Positions 1 to 9,200 of a stretch of 64,000 bases of DNA are shown one piece after another. Origin of the DNA: Cohnella phaseoli (GTDB lineage: Bacteria > Bacillota > Bacilli > Paenibacillales > Paenibacillaceae); the NCBI RefSeq assembly GCF_003386235.1, contig NZ_QRDZ01000014.1:1-64000 (forward strand), read 5' to 3'. Positions within the stretch are counted from its first letter, which is position 1. Each line of letters starts with the position of its first letter. The notes under the pieces were generated by a model that was not told the DNA's origin, did no database searches, and saw nothing but the letters and a program-made list of their open reading frames with translations. The translations under genes were made by a program, and so were the position numbers.

Positions 1-117
1 CTGGTGATGACGGCGGAGGGGTTCCACGCGTACCCATCCCGAACACGACCGTTAAGCCCTCCAGCGCCGATGGTACTTGGACCGCAGGGTCCTGGGAGAG
101 TAGGACGTCGCCAGGCT
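1..117 (+). rRNA. rrf: 5S ribosomal RNA (5' end at or just outside window edge)
   Basis: The sequence from base 1 matches bacterial 5S rRNA, with the loop-B/C region CCATCCCGAACACG and the closing segment that pairs with the 5' end. A few 5' bases may lie outside the window. It is followed after about 40 bases by a tRNA cluster, as in Firmicute rRNA operons. Confidence 0.93.
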
Positions 118-156
118 GGATTGATTCCTCTATCGCTGTGTATAAGTAAGGACCAT

Positions 157-232
157 GCTCTCATAGCTCAGTAGGTAGAGTGCATCCATGGTAAGGATGA
201 GGTCACCGGTTCGATCCCGGTTGAGAGCTCCA
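157..232 (+). tRNA. tRNA-Thr (GGT)
   Basis: Full cloverleaf with acceptor stem GCTCTCA/TGAGAGC, anticodon loop ATGGTAA and encoded CCA. First of six tRNAs in the cluster behind the 5S gene. Confidence 0.95.
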
Positions 233-248
233 TTTCCCTACTATCCAT

Positions 249-323
249 GGCCCCTTGGTCAAGCGGTTAAGACACCTCCCTTTCACGGAGGTAACAGGGG
301 TTCGAATCCCCTAGGGGTCACCA
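249..323 (+). tRNA. tRNA-Glu (TTC)
   Basis: Acceptor stem GGCCCCT/AGGGGTC, anticodon loop CTTTCAC, T-arm GTTCGAATC and encoded CCA. Confidence 0.95.
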
Positions 324-345
324 TCTTCTTTAATATCGTTATCGT

Positions 346-421
346 GGAGGCTTAGCTCAGCCGGGAGAGCATCTGCCTTACAAGCAGAGGGTCGGGGGTT
401 CGATCCCCTCAGCCTCCACCA
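346..421 (+). tRNA. tRNA-Val (TAC)
   Basis: Acceptor stem GGAGGCT/AGCCTCC, anticodon loop CTTACAA, encoded CCA. Confidence 0.95.
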
Positions 422-435
422 TTTATTCCTACCGT

Positions 436-510
436 TGGGGATTAGCCAAGCGGTAAGGCAACGGACTTTGACTCCGTCACTCCTAGGTTCGAATCCTAGA
501 TCCCCAGCCA
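436..510 (+). tRNA. tRNA-Gln (TTG)
   Basis: Acceptor stem TGGGGAT/ATCCCCA, anticodon loop CTTTGAC, encoded CCA. Confidence 0.95.
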
Positions 511-515
511 TTCTC

Positions 516-591
516 GAGCCATTAGCTCAGTTGGTAGAGCACCTGACTTTTAATCAGGGTGTCGAAGGTTCGAGTCCTTCATGGCTCACCA
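516..591 (+). tRNA. tRNA-Lys (TTT)
   Basis: Acceptor stem GAGCCAT/ATGGCTC, anticodon loop CTTTTAA, encoded CCA. Confidence 0.95.
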
Positions 592-626
592 TTCTTTCCA
601 TATCCGGATCGAATGCAAGCGAATGC

Positions 627-709
627 GCGCGTATGGCGGAATTGGCAGACGCACCAGACTTAGGATCTGGCGGGCAACCGTGGGGGTTCAAGTCCCTCTA
701 CGCGCACCA
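627..709 (+). tRNA. tRNA-Leu (TAG)
   Basis: Acceptor stem GCGCGTA/TACGCGC, anticodon loop CTTAGGA, extended variable arm typical of tRNA-Leu, encoded CCA. Last tRNA of the cluster, 13 bases before a terminator. Confidence 0.95.
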
Positions 710-722
710 TACTAATAAGACG

Positions 723-755
723 ACCTTTAGATCCGATGAGATCTAAAGGTTTTTT
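723..755 (+). terminator. Rho-independent terminator of rRNA/tRNA operon
   Basis: Perfect 11-bp stem ACCTTTAGATC / GATCTAAAGGT with a six-base loop, followed by a run of T. It lies immediately after tRNA-Leu. Confidence 0.9.
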
Positions 756-817
756 GATGTTTTTGGATTCCCTGATCCCATCTCTCAAGAGGAAAGGTTA
801 TATAGAAGGATTATATA

Positions 818-990
818 GAGCGGAAAATCCGCGTTAAATTCCTCAAATGGGCCGTTGCGGAAGATTTAGAGCTGCTATTCCGCGTTAATTTCGCAAAAAG
901 TAGAGAATCGCGAAATTAGAGCGGGATAGCCGCCTTAAATTGCTCTAAAATGGTGCGACTGCGGAATTAAGCTGGAATTTCCGCTTAAAT
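818..990. repeat. Degenerate 50-51 bp tandem repeat, about 3.5 units
   Basis: Units begin near 818, 869, 919 and 969. Each carries a GAGC/AAGC start, a Y-CCGC-n-TTAA block and a CGGAAnnTTA-like end. The units are diverged but keep a 50-51 bp period. No credible ORF or promoter is seen here. The rest of the 756-1100 gap holds nothing else recognisable. Confidence 0.6.
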
Positions 991-1100
991 GCATAATGCT
1001 ACATACTTCCCTCAAGCGAATCGAACCGGGTAGCAGCTGCGATTGCTGCAAGGGCATGCTGACGGTCGGTTCGACCTTGACGGATATGCGGGGGAGAGGC

Positions 1101-1631
1101 TCAGGCTCTACGAGCACGCCCTTGCAAAATGTAGTAAGCAAATACGACATAACAGAGTCCCCAGGCGACGGACCCTAGATCGGACACGGCAGGGATAAAA
1201 TAAATGCCGGGATATACGATGAATAGAATCAGGCTCCAAATGGGATAAACGCGGGCACGGATCGCCGTTATGCCGAAGACGATCTGACCGATCAGCGCCA
1301 ACACGGAGTTAATGGGCATCAGCGTTGAAATATAGCTGTGGTCCTCCGGCAGCAAGCCTAGCATGTTGTTCCAGACGAGCGCTACGGTCAACGAGCTGCT
1401 AACGGAGAGGAGCAATACCGAGACCAATCCGAGCATACCGCTTCTCGGCGCCTGGTACAGGTAAACTCCGATGATGCCGATACCCATCAACACGCAGGCG
1501 ACGAAGCCGCAAATCAGCTCCTGCATACTGTTGCTTCCCCAGATGTAGGCGGATGGCGCCATGCAGATTCGCGCTATGCCGCCCAGCAGGGCAACGGCGC
1601 CTAAAATTCGTGTGATTTGTTTTACTTCCAT
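1101..1631 (-). CDS. Small polytopic membrane protein, unknown function
   Basis: A 176-residue protein made almost entirely of hydrophobic segments (about five, starting at residues ~7-25 and 35-55), so it is an integral membrane protein. I do not recognise the family. The ATG at 1631 is chosen over an upstream in-frame ATG because the sequence TCGAGGAGGAACG gives a good ribosome binding site. It is divergent from the response regulator at 1856. Its promoter (-10 TACGAT at 1708-1703) carries the shared TGACR-N7-TGACA-N3-NGTAACTA box at 1757-1730, so it is a probable target of that regulator family (inference). Confidence 0.75.
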   Translation of the reverse strand: MEVKQITRILGAVALLGGIARICMAPSAYIWGSNSMQELICGFVACVLMGIGIIGVYLYQAPRSGMLGLVSVLLLSVSSSLTVALVWNNMLGLLPEDHSYISTLMPINSVLALIGQIVFGITAIRARVYPIWSLILFIVYPGIYFIPAVSDLGSVAWGLCYVVFAYYILQGRARRA

Positions 1632-1702
1632 GAAAAACGTTCCTCCTCGATGAGTGGTGGAAATTCGCCGTTCTGACTCGGAATGGTGAAAGTCCTTCAC
1701 TC

Positions 1703-1757
1703 ATCGTAGATCGTGTTCACCTGTACGAATAGTTACCTTTTGTCATCATCTTCGTCA
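1703..1757 (-). promoter_or_regulatory. Regulon box D and -10 element of the membrane-protein promoter
   Basis: On the minus strand: TGACG (1757-1753), seven bases, TGACA (1745-1741), three bases, GGTAACTA (1737-1730), then TACGAT (1708-1703) 29 bases after the start of the GTAACTA block. The same spacing occurs at four other promoters in the window. It lies in the intergenic region shared with the response regulator gene at 1856. Confidence 0.8.
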
Positions 1758-1855
1758 TGCCTGTCATGATCGTGTTCATACCTCTATACGCTTCAAGCGA
1801 CGTTTGCTAAACTTTATCCATTGAATGAATAGGGGAACGTAAAGGGTGAGGTAAC

Positions 1856-2527
1856 ATGATTTCCATCATCATCGTGGATGATCAGAGACTGCTCAGAGAA
1901 GGCCTGCAGACGCTTCTTCAAACCGAAGAGGGACTGGAGATCTCGGCCTTGTGCGCCAACGGAAAGGAAGCCTTGCAAGCGGTCCAGGAACATAAACCTG
2001 ATGTTGTGCTAATGGATATAAAAATGTCGGGGATGGACGGTATTGATGCTATGAAGCGGATTAAGAGAGAGTATCCCGGCACCGTCGTGTTGATGCTTAC
2101 GACCTTCGCGGAGAACCGTTATATTGTCGATGCGATGGCAGGCGGAGCCGACGGCTTTCTGCTGAAGGACATGTCATCCCGAATCATTGTTCAGACGATA
2201 CGCGATGCGATGAACGGGGAGGTGATATTGCCGGCGCCGATCGCGTCGAAGCTTGCTGCCAAGCTGTCCGTTTTATCCGAAGGAAGAGCAGATCGGTTCG
2301 ATGAACGCAAGCTCAGAGAAAGCGGGTACAGCTTTACGGTGCGAGAGCGGAAGATTATCGAGCTTATGACCGAGGGCTATACGAATAAGCAAATTTCATC
2401 ATCGCTGTTCATGAGCGAAGGGACCGTCCGGAACTATATTAGCGTCATCTACAATAAAGTGGGTACGAACGACAGAATAGCCGCTGTTGCCATCCTAAGC
2501 GGCTTGCTTCTGGAAGACGTCTATTAA
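1856..2527 (+). CDS. NarL/DegU-family response regulator (no adjacent kinase)
   Basis: 223 residues. Receiver domain at residues 1-120 with acidic pair DD near residues 8-9, phospho-acceptor D54 in LMDIK and the conserved lysine in LLKD. LuxR-type HTH at about 155-220 (ERKIIELMTEGYTNKQISS, then SEGTVRNYISVIYNK). The start is supported by GGGTGAGG seven bases upstream. No kinase gene adjoins it. Its closest relative is the regulator at 23231, with the same helix SEGTVRNYISVIYNK, so both probably recognise the same DNA. Divergent from a membrane-protein gene whose promoter holds the shared box. Role: cytoplasmic transcription activator (family knowledge); regulon assignment is inference. Confidence 0.92.
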   Translation: MISIIIVDDQRLLREGLQTLLQTEEGLEISALCANGKEALQAVQEHKPDVVLMDIKMSGMDGIDAMKRIKREYPGTVVLMLTTFAENRYIVDAMAGGADGFLLKDMSSRIIVQTIRDAMNGEVILPAPIASKLAAKLSVLSEGRADRFDERKLRESGYSFTVRERKIIELMTEGYTNKQISSSLFMSEGTVRNYISVIYNKVGTNDRIAAVAILSGLLLEDVY

Positions 2528-2573
2528 GCAATTCATCCTTCATACGCTGCTACGCCGCTTAAGTCTTACCGGA

Positions 2574-2590
2574 CCGCCGAGCGGCTTTTT
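2574..2590 (+). terminator. Weak terminator after the response regulator
   Basis: Short GC stem CCGC-CGA-GCGG followed by CTTTTT, about 50 bases after the stop codon. The short stem keeps confidence moderate. Confidence 0.45.
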
Positions 2591-2624
2591 GCCGTTCCCG
2601 CAGAGGAGTCTCGCTGCCAAGTAG

Positions 2625-2680
2625 TGACAATAACTGTGACAGTCTGTAACTATCGAGTGGACGATCCTGTCCAGTAAAAT
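2625..2680 (+). promoter_or_regulatory. Regulon box A and -10 element of the GH44 gene
   Basis: TGACA (2625-2629), seven bases, TGACA (2637-2641), GTC, TGTAACTA (2645-2652) and a -10 TAAAAT (2675-2680). The -10 element overlaps an upstream in-frame ATG at 2679, which argues that translation starts further down at 2715. Confidence 0.8.
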
Positions 2681-2714
2681 GGGGGTGTTACTAACTAGAA
2701 AAGGAGCACTGTTA

Positions 2715-5700
2715 ATGGGGACAAGCATGAAAGCTAAGGGCCGCTCCAAGGTGGCTGTCTTGCTGACGACGGCGATGCTGTTTACTCAGCTGGCGGTTCC
2801 GGGTCCGAGAGCCCTCGGCTCGGAGATCAATCAGCTGAGCGTATTCGACGATCAGTTGGAGGAAACGTTTCACAACAACAGCTGGGCGGGCGTCAGCCTG
2901 GACGAGACGGGGACGGTGTATGAAGGGATCCGTTCGATCCGGTTCGAAGCCGACGAAGGGCAAGCCGTCTATTTGTACAAGGATCGCATTATGAATGCGG
3001 GGGAGTATGATGATTTCAGCTTCTGGCTGCGCGGAAGCGGCCAGGGGGGACAGTCGTTTAAGCTGGCGTTCACGCTTGGCGGGCAGGCGCTTGCGGAGCT
3101 TAACTCCGCCGATTTGCTGCCTGACGGCATACCTGCCGGGGAATGGGTGAAAGTGACGGTTCCGCTTGACGAAGCCGGCGTGCAAGGATGGATGGACGGC
3201 ATCTTGATTTGGGGTGCAGGGCAGCAAGAGCCGTTGTTCTTGGACAATATCTCGTTTACCGGCCAAGGCGGAAGCCAAGAGCCTGGCGGAAATCCGGGGG
3301 GAAATCCGGGAGGAGAACCGGGTGAGGGGCCAGGCAATGAAGATCCGGGCAATGAAGATCCAGGCAATGAAGAGCCGGGAGATCCGATCGAGCCGGTTGA
3401 AGGATTTTACCTGTACGACGACAAGCTGGCGGATTCGGTAACGAACAACAGTTGGGGCCAGGTCAACCTTGCGGACAGCTCGGTTAAACGGACGGGTACG
3501 CGTTCGATTCGCTTTACCCCGAACGGCGACGGAGCGTTGTACCTGTACAGCACGCAACTGTTGACGGTTAATGCGTACGAGAAGCTGAGACTGTGGGTGA
3601 ACGGAGGTTCCGATGGCGGACAGAAAGTGCAATTGGCGCTGACTGCCGGAGGCGCTACAGCGTTCGAGCGTCCGTTGGAACACTGGCTGCCGGACGGCGT
3701 ACCCGCAGGGGAGTGGGCGCTGATCGAGATGGATCTGGCCGAGCTGGGGCTGGAGCACCGCCTGTTCGACGGCATTCGTTTGACTGGCCTGGAGCCGGGT
3801 AAACAAGCGCCGCTTTATCTGGACGACATCGCGATTACTTCGAGACAAGCGGCGCAAGCTGCTGTGCTTGAGCTCAGAATCGATCAGCCGCGTCTGGTCA
3901 TGCTGCCGGGAGAGCACCGTCAGATTCAGGCTGAGACACTCCTGCAATCGGGTGACACGGCTATCGTGACGGGCAACACAGAGTGGACGGTTGACCAACC
4001 GGAGCTTCTGTCCGTTGAAGGCGGTGAACTGGTTGCGCTGAAGCCGGGCATTGCGAAGATTACGGCAACTCACAAAAATTTTACGACCGATGGGTTCGTA
4101 CAAATTACGGAAGTTCAGGCGGAGCAGGTGTACGATGAATCGCTTGCCGCGGGCTTCCATAACTACAGTTGGCACGAAAAGGACTTCGCCAATACGGAGC
4201 AGGCCAGAAGCGGCAGCCGCTCGATCAAGTTCGAGCCGGACGGCTGGGACGGCGTATGGGTATCCGGCGAGTCCAAGAAGTCCGTGGAAGATTATTACGG
4301 CATTCGGTTCTGGCTCCATGGGGGCAGCACCGGCGGCCAGGAGCTGCTGTTCCATTTTTACAACGGCAATCAGTCGCTCGGTTCGCTTGATCTGAACGAG
4401 GTATTCCCGACTGGCTCCCTGCCGGCCGGTCAATGGACGGAAGTAACGGTCAGCCTGGCCGATCTCGGCCTTGATCTCGGATTTTTCGACGGCTTTATCG
4501 TCCAGGCTGCAACGGAGCAGAACCAGGAAGCGATCTATATCGACGATATTGCGTTCCTGTCCAATCCGAATGCCGGGCAACTGCCTGAGCCGGAGCTGCC
4601 GCTCGTTAACGTGTCTGTCGATCAGACCTCGGAGCGGAAGCCGATCAGCAACAATATTTACGGCATTAACTATGACGAAGGTCATCCGACGACTTCTACT
4701 CTGCCTTTTGAAGTGGAACGTTGGGGCGGCAACCAAACGACTCGTTACAATTGGCAGTTGAATGCGGCGAATCGCGCCAGCGACTGGTTCTTCATCAACT
4801 ATCCTTACGATAATCAGGACTGGGACCCTTCGCAGGGCTCGCTGTCGGATCGGTTTGTTGAGCGGGTGCTTGCACGCGGCAATCAGGTGCTGATGACGAT
4901 TCCTACGATTGGCTGGACGCCGAAGGACCGCACGGTCAGCTACGGCTTTTCGCAGCAAAAATACGGAGCCCAGCAAGAGGGCGCATGGGAACTGCCGGAT
5001 GCCGGCAACGGAGTGTTCAGGGACGGAACGTCAGTGACGAACAACGATCCATTCGACACCTCGATTCGCGTCGGAACGGAGTTTGCAACCGATTGGGTTC
5101 GCGATATGGCGGCCAAATCGAACGACAAAGTCCGCCTGTATGCGTTGGACAATGAGCCGGACCTGTGGCATGTGACGCATCGCGACGTTCATCCGGAGGC
5201 TCCGACCTATGACGAGCTGTGGAACAAAACGGTGGAGTACGGCACGGCGATTAAGCAAGCCGATCCTGACGCTCAATTGTTAGGCCCTGTATCGTGGGGC
5301 TGGTGCGGTTACTTCTATTCCCCGGCCGACTGGTGCGCCGACGGCCCGGATCGCCAAGCACACGGCGGAACGCCTTTCCTGGAATGGTACTTGCAGCAGG
5401 CGAGCCGTCATGAGCAGGAGACCGGCATGAAGCTGGTCGATTATTTGACCATTCACTATTACTCTCAAGAGGGCGGAGTTCCATCCGAGAATGAAAGCCC
5501 GCAAGTCTCGAAACGCCGCTTCCAGGCGCTCAAGGCGCTGTACGACAATAATTTCGTCGATCAATCGTGGATTCAAGAGCCGATTCGGCTCATTCCGCGC
5601 ATGAAGGAAATCATCGAGCGCAATCAGCCTGGCGTGAAGCTGGCGATTACGGAGTACAACTTCGGCAACGGCTTCGGCGTTACGGCAGGTCTGGCGCAGG

Positions 5701-6119
5701 CGGAAGCGCTCGCGATCTTCGGCAGAGAGGGTGTCGATCTGGCGACTCGCTTCGGCAACTTCGAGGCGGATACGCCGATCGAGGATGCGTTTAAGCTGTA
5801 CCTGGATTATGACGGCCAAGGCTCCAAAATCGAAGGAAGCAGCGTTCGCACCAACTCGTCGCTCTTTGACGCAGTAGGCTCCTATACGATCGAAGGAACT
5901 GACGGCAAGACATATGTGCTGCTGTTCAACAAGGACACGTTAAGCCGGGATGTTCAATTGGAACTGGGCGAAGGCTTTGACGCTGCGGAGGTTTATAACT
6001 TCGATGCGATTCGTCGTCTGGCCAAGACTGGAGACTTGGCAGCAAGCGAGAACGGCTCTGTGTCGTTGAAGCTGCCGAAGCGTTCGGCAACGCTGCTTGT
6101 GGTGGACCCTTCGAACTAA
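2715..6119 (+). CDS. Secreted multidomain glycoside hydrolase family 44 enzyme
   Basis: 1,134 residues with an N-terminal signal peptide (hydrophobic core LLTTAMLFTQLAV, cleavage near residue 36). Order: three homologous beta-rich modules at about 42-182, 229-375 and 469-616, each with NNSW or NYSW then ...SIRFEP, and each ending in a LDDI or DNIS motif (probably carbohydrate-binding). A Gly/Pro/Glu linker lies at 186-226, a Big-2-like domain at 386-467, and a GH44 catalytic domain at 629-1132. GH44 hallmarks are VERWGGNQTTRYNW, DNEPDLWH (acid/base candidate E814) and ITEYNFG (nucleophile candidate E980). The family cleaves beta-1,4-glucans, xyloglucan or mannan; the substrate here is unknown. 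Start at 2715 has AAGGAG nine bases upstream; the earlier ATG at 2679 overlaps the -10. Single-gene unit with box A upstream and a terminator downstream. Confidence 0.9.
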   Translation: MGTSMKAKGRSKVAVLLTTAMLFTQLAVPGPRALGSEINQLSVFDDQLEETFHNNSWAGVSLDETGTVYEGIRSIRFEADEGQAVYLYKDRIMNAGEYDDFSFWLRGSGQGGQSFKLAFTLGGQALAELNSADLLPDGIPAGEWVKVTVPLDEAGVQGWMDGILIWGAGQQEPLFLDNISFTGQGGSQEPGGNPGGNPGGEPGEGPGNEDPGNEDPGNEEPGDPIEPVEGFYLYDDKLADSVTNNSWGQVNLADSSVKRTGTRSIRFTPNGDGALYLYSTQLLTVNAYEKLRLWVNGGSDGGQKVQLALTAGGATAFERPLEHWLPDGVPAGEWALIEMDLAELGLEHRLFDGIRLTGLEPGKQAPLYLDDIAITSRQAAQAAVLELRIDQPRLVMLPGEHRQIQAETLLQSGDTAIVTGNTEWTVDQPELLSVEGGELVALKPGIAKITATHKNFTTDGFVQITEVQAEQVYDESLAAGFHNYSWHEKDFANTEQARSGSRSIKFEPDGWDGVWVSGESKKSVEDYYGIRFWLHGGSTGGQELLFHFYNGNQSLGSLDLNEVFPTGSLPAGQWTEVTVSLADLGLDLGFFDGFIVQAATEQNQEAIYIDDIAFLSNPNAGQLPEPELPLVNVSVDQTSERKPISNNIYGINYDEGHPTTSTLPFEVERWGGNQTTRYNWQLNAANRASDWFFINYPYDNQDWDPSQGSLSDRFVERVLARGNQVLMTIPTIGWTPKDRTVSYGFSQQKYGAQQEGAWELPDAGNGVFRDGTSVTNNDPFDTSIRVGTEFATDWVRDMAAKSNDKVRLYALDNEPDLWHVTHRDVHPEAPTYDELWNKTVEYGTAIKQADPDAQLLGPVSWGWCGYFYSPADWCADGPDRQAHGGTPFLEWYLQQASRHEQETGMKLVDYLTIHYYSQEGGVPSENESPQVSKRRFQALKALYDNNFVDQSWIQEPIRLIPRMKEIIERNQPGVKLAITEYNFGNGFGVTAGLAQAEALAIFGREGVDLATRFGNFEADTPIEDAFKLYLDYDGQGSKIEGSSVRTNSSLFDAVGSYTIEGTDGKTYVLLFNKDTLSRDVQLELGEGFDAAEVYNFDAIRRLAKTGDLAASENGSVSLKLPKRSATLLVVDPSN

Positions 6120-6123
6120 TTTG

Positions 6124-6179
6124 AAAGAAGAAGCGGCTGCCCGTTCCGTCGATCCTGACGGAGGGGCGGCCGCTTCTTT
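6124..6179 (+). terminator. Terminator of the GH44 gene
   Basis: Long imperfect stem, GAAGCGGCTGCCC pairing with GGGCGGCCGCTTC, with T-rich tails. It begins five bases after the stop codon. Confidence 0.85.
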
Positions 6180-6212
6180 CGTACACTGGGTTGTCTCAGA
6201 TGGATCAACTTA

Positions 6213-6265
6213 AAAGGGATCGTCCCGGCGGGCGGTGCAATCGCTGCCTGCGGGACGATCCCTTT
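6213..6265 (-). terminator. Terminator of the VWA protein gene
   Basis: Perfect 14-bp stem AAAGGGATCGTCCC / GGGACGATCCCTTT. Read on the minus strand it ends in TTTT, just past the stop of the converging VWA gene. Confidence 0.85.
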
Positions 6266-6269
6266 CGCT

Positions 6270-9200
6270 TTACTTGGTTGGAGGTCCGTTCTTGACGGTT
6301 GGTTTCTGGATGGCTTTCTCCGCTTGCTCGAAGTAGTAAGCGGCGCCGATCTGGAAGCCGAGCCCGAAGCCTACGAGGTCGCCGGCTCCTTCCACCGCTT
6401 TGCCCGATTTCAGAATGTGGAACTGTTTGGCCAGTTTATCCGCATCGAAATCCGTGATTTTCAGCTTAAGCGAACCGAGGCTGTATTCAAGCTTGGGGAG
6501 GTCCTTGTTGCTCATAAAGCCGCTCAGCACTTCGCCCAAGCCGTACGTGTACGCTTTGGCCGCTTTGATGATTTGTTCGTAATCGTCCAGCATTAACGAG
6601 AAGGAGCTGACGTTCCACACCGACGAGCTGACGCCGATAAAAGCGCCGGCCATGAAAGCCATATAATCGTCGCCAGTCGGCGACACGGGTTCCAATGACA
6701 TCAGATACTCCGCGAAGCTGCCATGCTCGCCCGTATCCGTGACGGAGATCGTCTCGTAAGTGTTCGGGTCGATCTCCAGCCAAGCCCAGCGATTTTCCCC
6801 ATGAATGCTTGTCGGCCGGTCCGGAATCAGCATGATCGCGGGGGAGCTTTTGGCCCGTTCAGTAAGCGTGACCGGGAAGCCTTTATCCTCCATATGCTGC
6901 AAATCCTCTTTCCGGTTGTTCACGAGGCTCAGGAACAGTTTCGTATCCTCGGGGCTGTTCAGCCAGATGTCCATAAAATCGGTTTTGTCTCCCGGCAGGG
7001 CCGCGCCTTCGAGCCGGGAAGCGAACAGACCGCTCATAATATGAAAGCCGTGGACGGCCTCCTCCGAGCCCCGATGAATCCGGTTCGCGATCTGCTGCAG
7101 GTCGACGCTCGTGCGGAGCTTCGCTTGCGTCCGATCGTTGCGGACGGTTACGAATATGACCCGTTCCTTGTCGACGCGTCCGGCAGTAACGTCCAGCACT
7201 TCCGCAAGCTCGTTCTCGTAGGCGGTCTGATTGGCGATGATCCGGTACAGAATGCTCCGGGTATACCAGACGAGCGCAGAGTGGTCATCCGGTTTTTCCG
7301 TCGCCTTGTGCACTCGGCCCGCTGCCTGCTGCAGCGCTTCGGCCGCTTCGGCGGACAAGTCGGGGAGATTAACCGCAACCGTATGGAAAATGTCGGCGAT
7401 CTCTTCTCCGTCCTTGAGCTGTATTTCGTGGAAAAGCTTCTTCTTCGGAAGTTGAACTTCGATGCGCACGCCGACGATCTTCTGTTCGTTCGTATCGATC
7501 AGACGATTGCCGACGATCTGCAGCGTCTGGCTTTCCAGCACGGCCGTGTACTTGCCGCCGGAACCGCCCGCGCGGATGTCCACCGGCTCGCGGCTCAACT
7601 GATCGAGGCTCACCGCGGTTTCCAGAACGCGAACTTCCTCGAGGAGCGGCCCCTCGTCGCCGCCGCCCCCGCCGAGCGCGCCCCCGATGTCTCCGGTAAT
7701 GCCGCCGACTCCCCGGTCATCTTTCGCTTCGGCCTTGAAATAGACGCTGATCGTGCTCTGCGCGGACGTCATACGTTTGCTTTCCTGACCGCCGGGGAAA
7801 AAGGCCAGACCGTCGAGCTCCGACAGGTCCTTCATGAACGGTACGACGAAGATTTTCGTCTTTCCTTGTTCGTCGGAGTAGGACCATGCGGGCAGATGCT
7901 TCAGGGTTACCGCATCTACGGAGCCCAGTTCCTCAAGCGCCGTTCTTCCCCGATCGGTGACCTGCACCACTCTAAGCGCCGGGCTGTAACCGAGCTTGGC
8001 GAGCAGGCCGCCGGTCAGGTTGGCCAGGTCGCCTTCCGTTCCCCAGCCTTGGGCCAGCACGGCTTCCGGAGCGTAGCGGTAAATCGAATACAAGTCCGTG
8101 GACGGCAGCCATCTGAGTCCGTCCGCCAGCGTCTGGAAGTCGCTCCACGTCTTGACCGCTTCTAACTGCAACATGCCGCGAACGCTTGGCAGAGGAGCCG
8201 AAACGCCTTCCTTGCGGCCTTGACCGGCGCCGAAATCGGCTGTCCGCACTGCGCTTGCCGAAGCTCTGGCCGCCTCCAGCGAGCGGTGACGGCTGATCGC
8301 TTCCGTGAGCGCCGTCGAAAGCTGGATGTCGAACTTCTCGTCCAGCGGCGGCTCCACCCGTTTGACAAGCAGCCCTTCTTCCTTATAGGTTTCGTTGCCG
8401 ACGGGAAGGTTCAAGCCGGCGAACAAGTCGGATTGCAGCGTCCAGTTTAAATCCGCCTGATTGTTAGGAATAGAGAACACGAGCAGCCCGCGCCGCGAGG
8501 CGCCGTCGAATACGGACCAATCCTTGTCGACGCCAAGCAGCAGCCCGTCGGTAATCGGGTCCGCTCGCAGGTCCGCAACCTCGCGCCCTGCCGGCGCTTG
8601 AACCGGCGCAAGCTTCAACGTCTCGCGGAAGCCGGACGATCCGAAGCCGTCGGATTCGTCGGCAACCGTCACGTCGACGATGACGAAGTTGCCGCTGCCG
8701 GATTCGAGATCGCGAATGCGGGACAGCGAGTTGACGGTCAGCGCCACTCCCTTGCCGGGAATCGCCGCAGCGCCGCCATCTGCACCTTCCGTACCGCTTT
8801 CACTTACGGAGCCTCCGCTTACCGGAAGCACCGTCGCACCGCCGAAAAGATCGACGTATAGCTCCGTCGGCATTCCCCCCAGCGCATTCGGCGTCTGGAA
8901 GGCCAGGCGAGCTTTGTTGGAGGAGCCGGGACCGATCAAGACGGGCCGCAGCAAGCCGTGAGGCAGCAGGGCGGTGGCCGTATGCACGGGAATTAGGAAA
9001 GGGCCCTTGGCGGTTTTGACGTTCAGATAAAACCGTTCCTGCGGGTTCAGCTTCAGATCGGCCTGAACGAGAGATTTCAACTCGGCTTCCACGATTGTGA
9101 ACACGCTCGTCTTGCGGGTCAGGGCGACTTTCTCGATATGATCCGTTTCCCCGACTGCCGTCAAAACCAGCTCGAACGTGTCGGAAAGCTTGCCTGTGGC

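Noticed and set aside
2646..2680. GTAACT and TAAAAT as an ECF sigma -35/-10 pair
   Set aside because: The 23-base gap between GTAACT and the -10 (same in all five promoters) is too long for sigma-factor contacts; the tandem TGACA half-sites fit an activator better.
2712..4976. 754-residue minus-strand open frame opposite the GH44 gene
   Set aside because: Composition is that of an antisense shadow (Arg/Leu/Gln-rich, no domains), and the plus strand encodes an intact GH44 enzyme with signal peptide.
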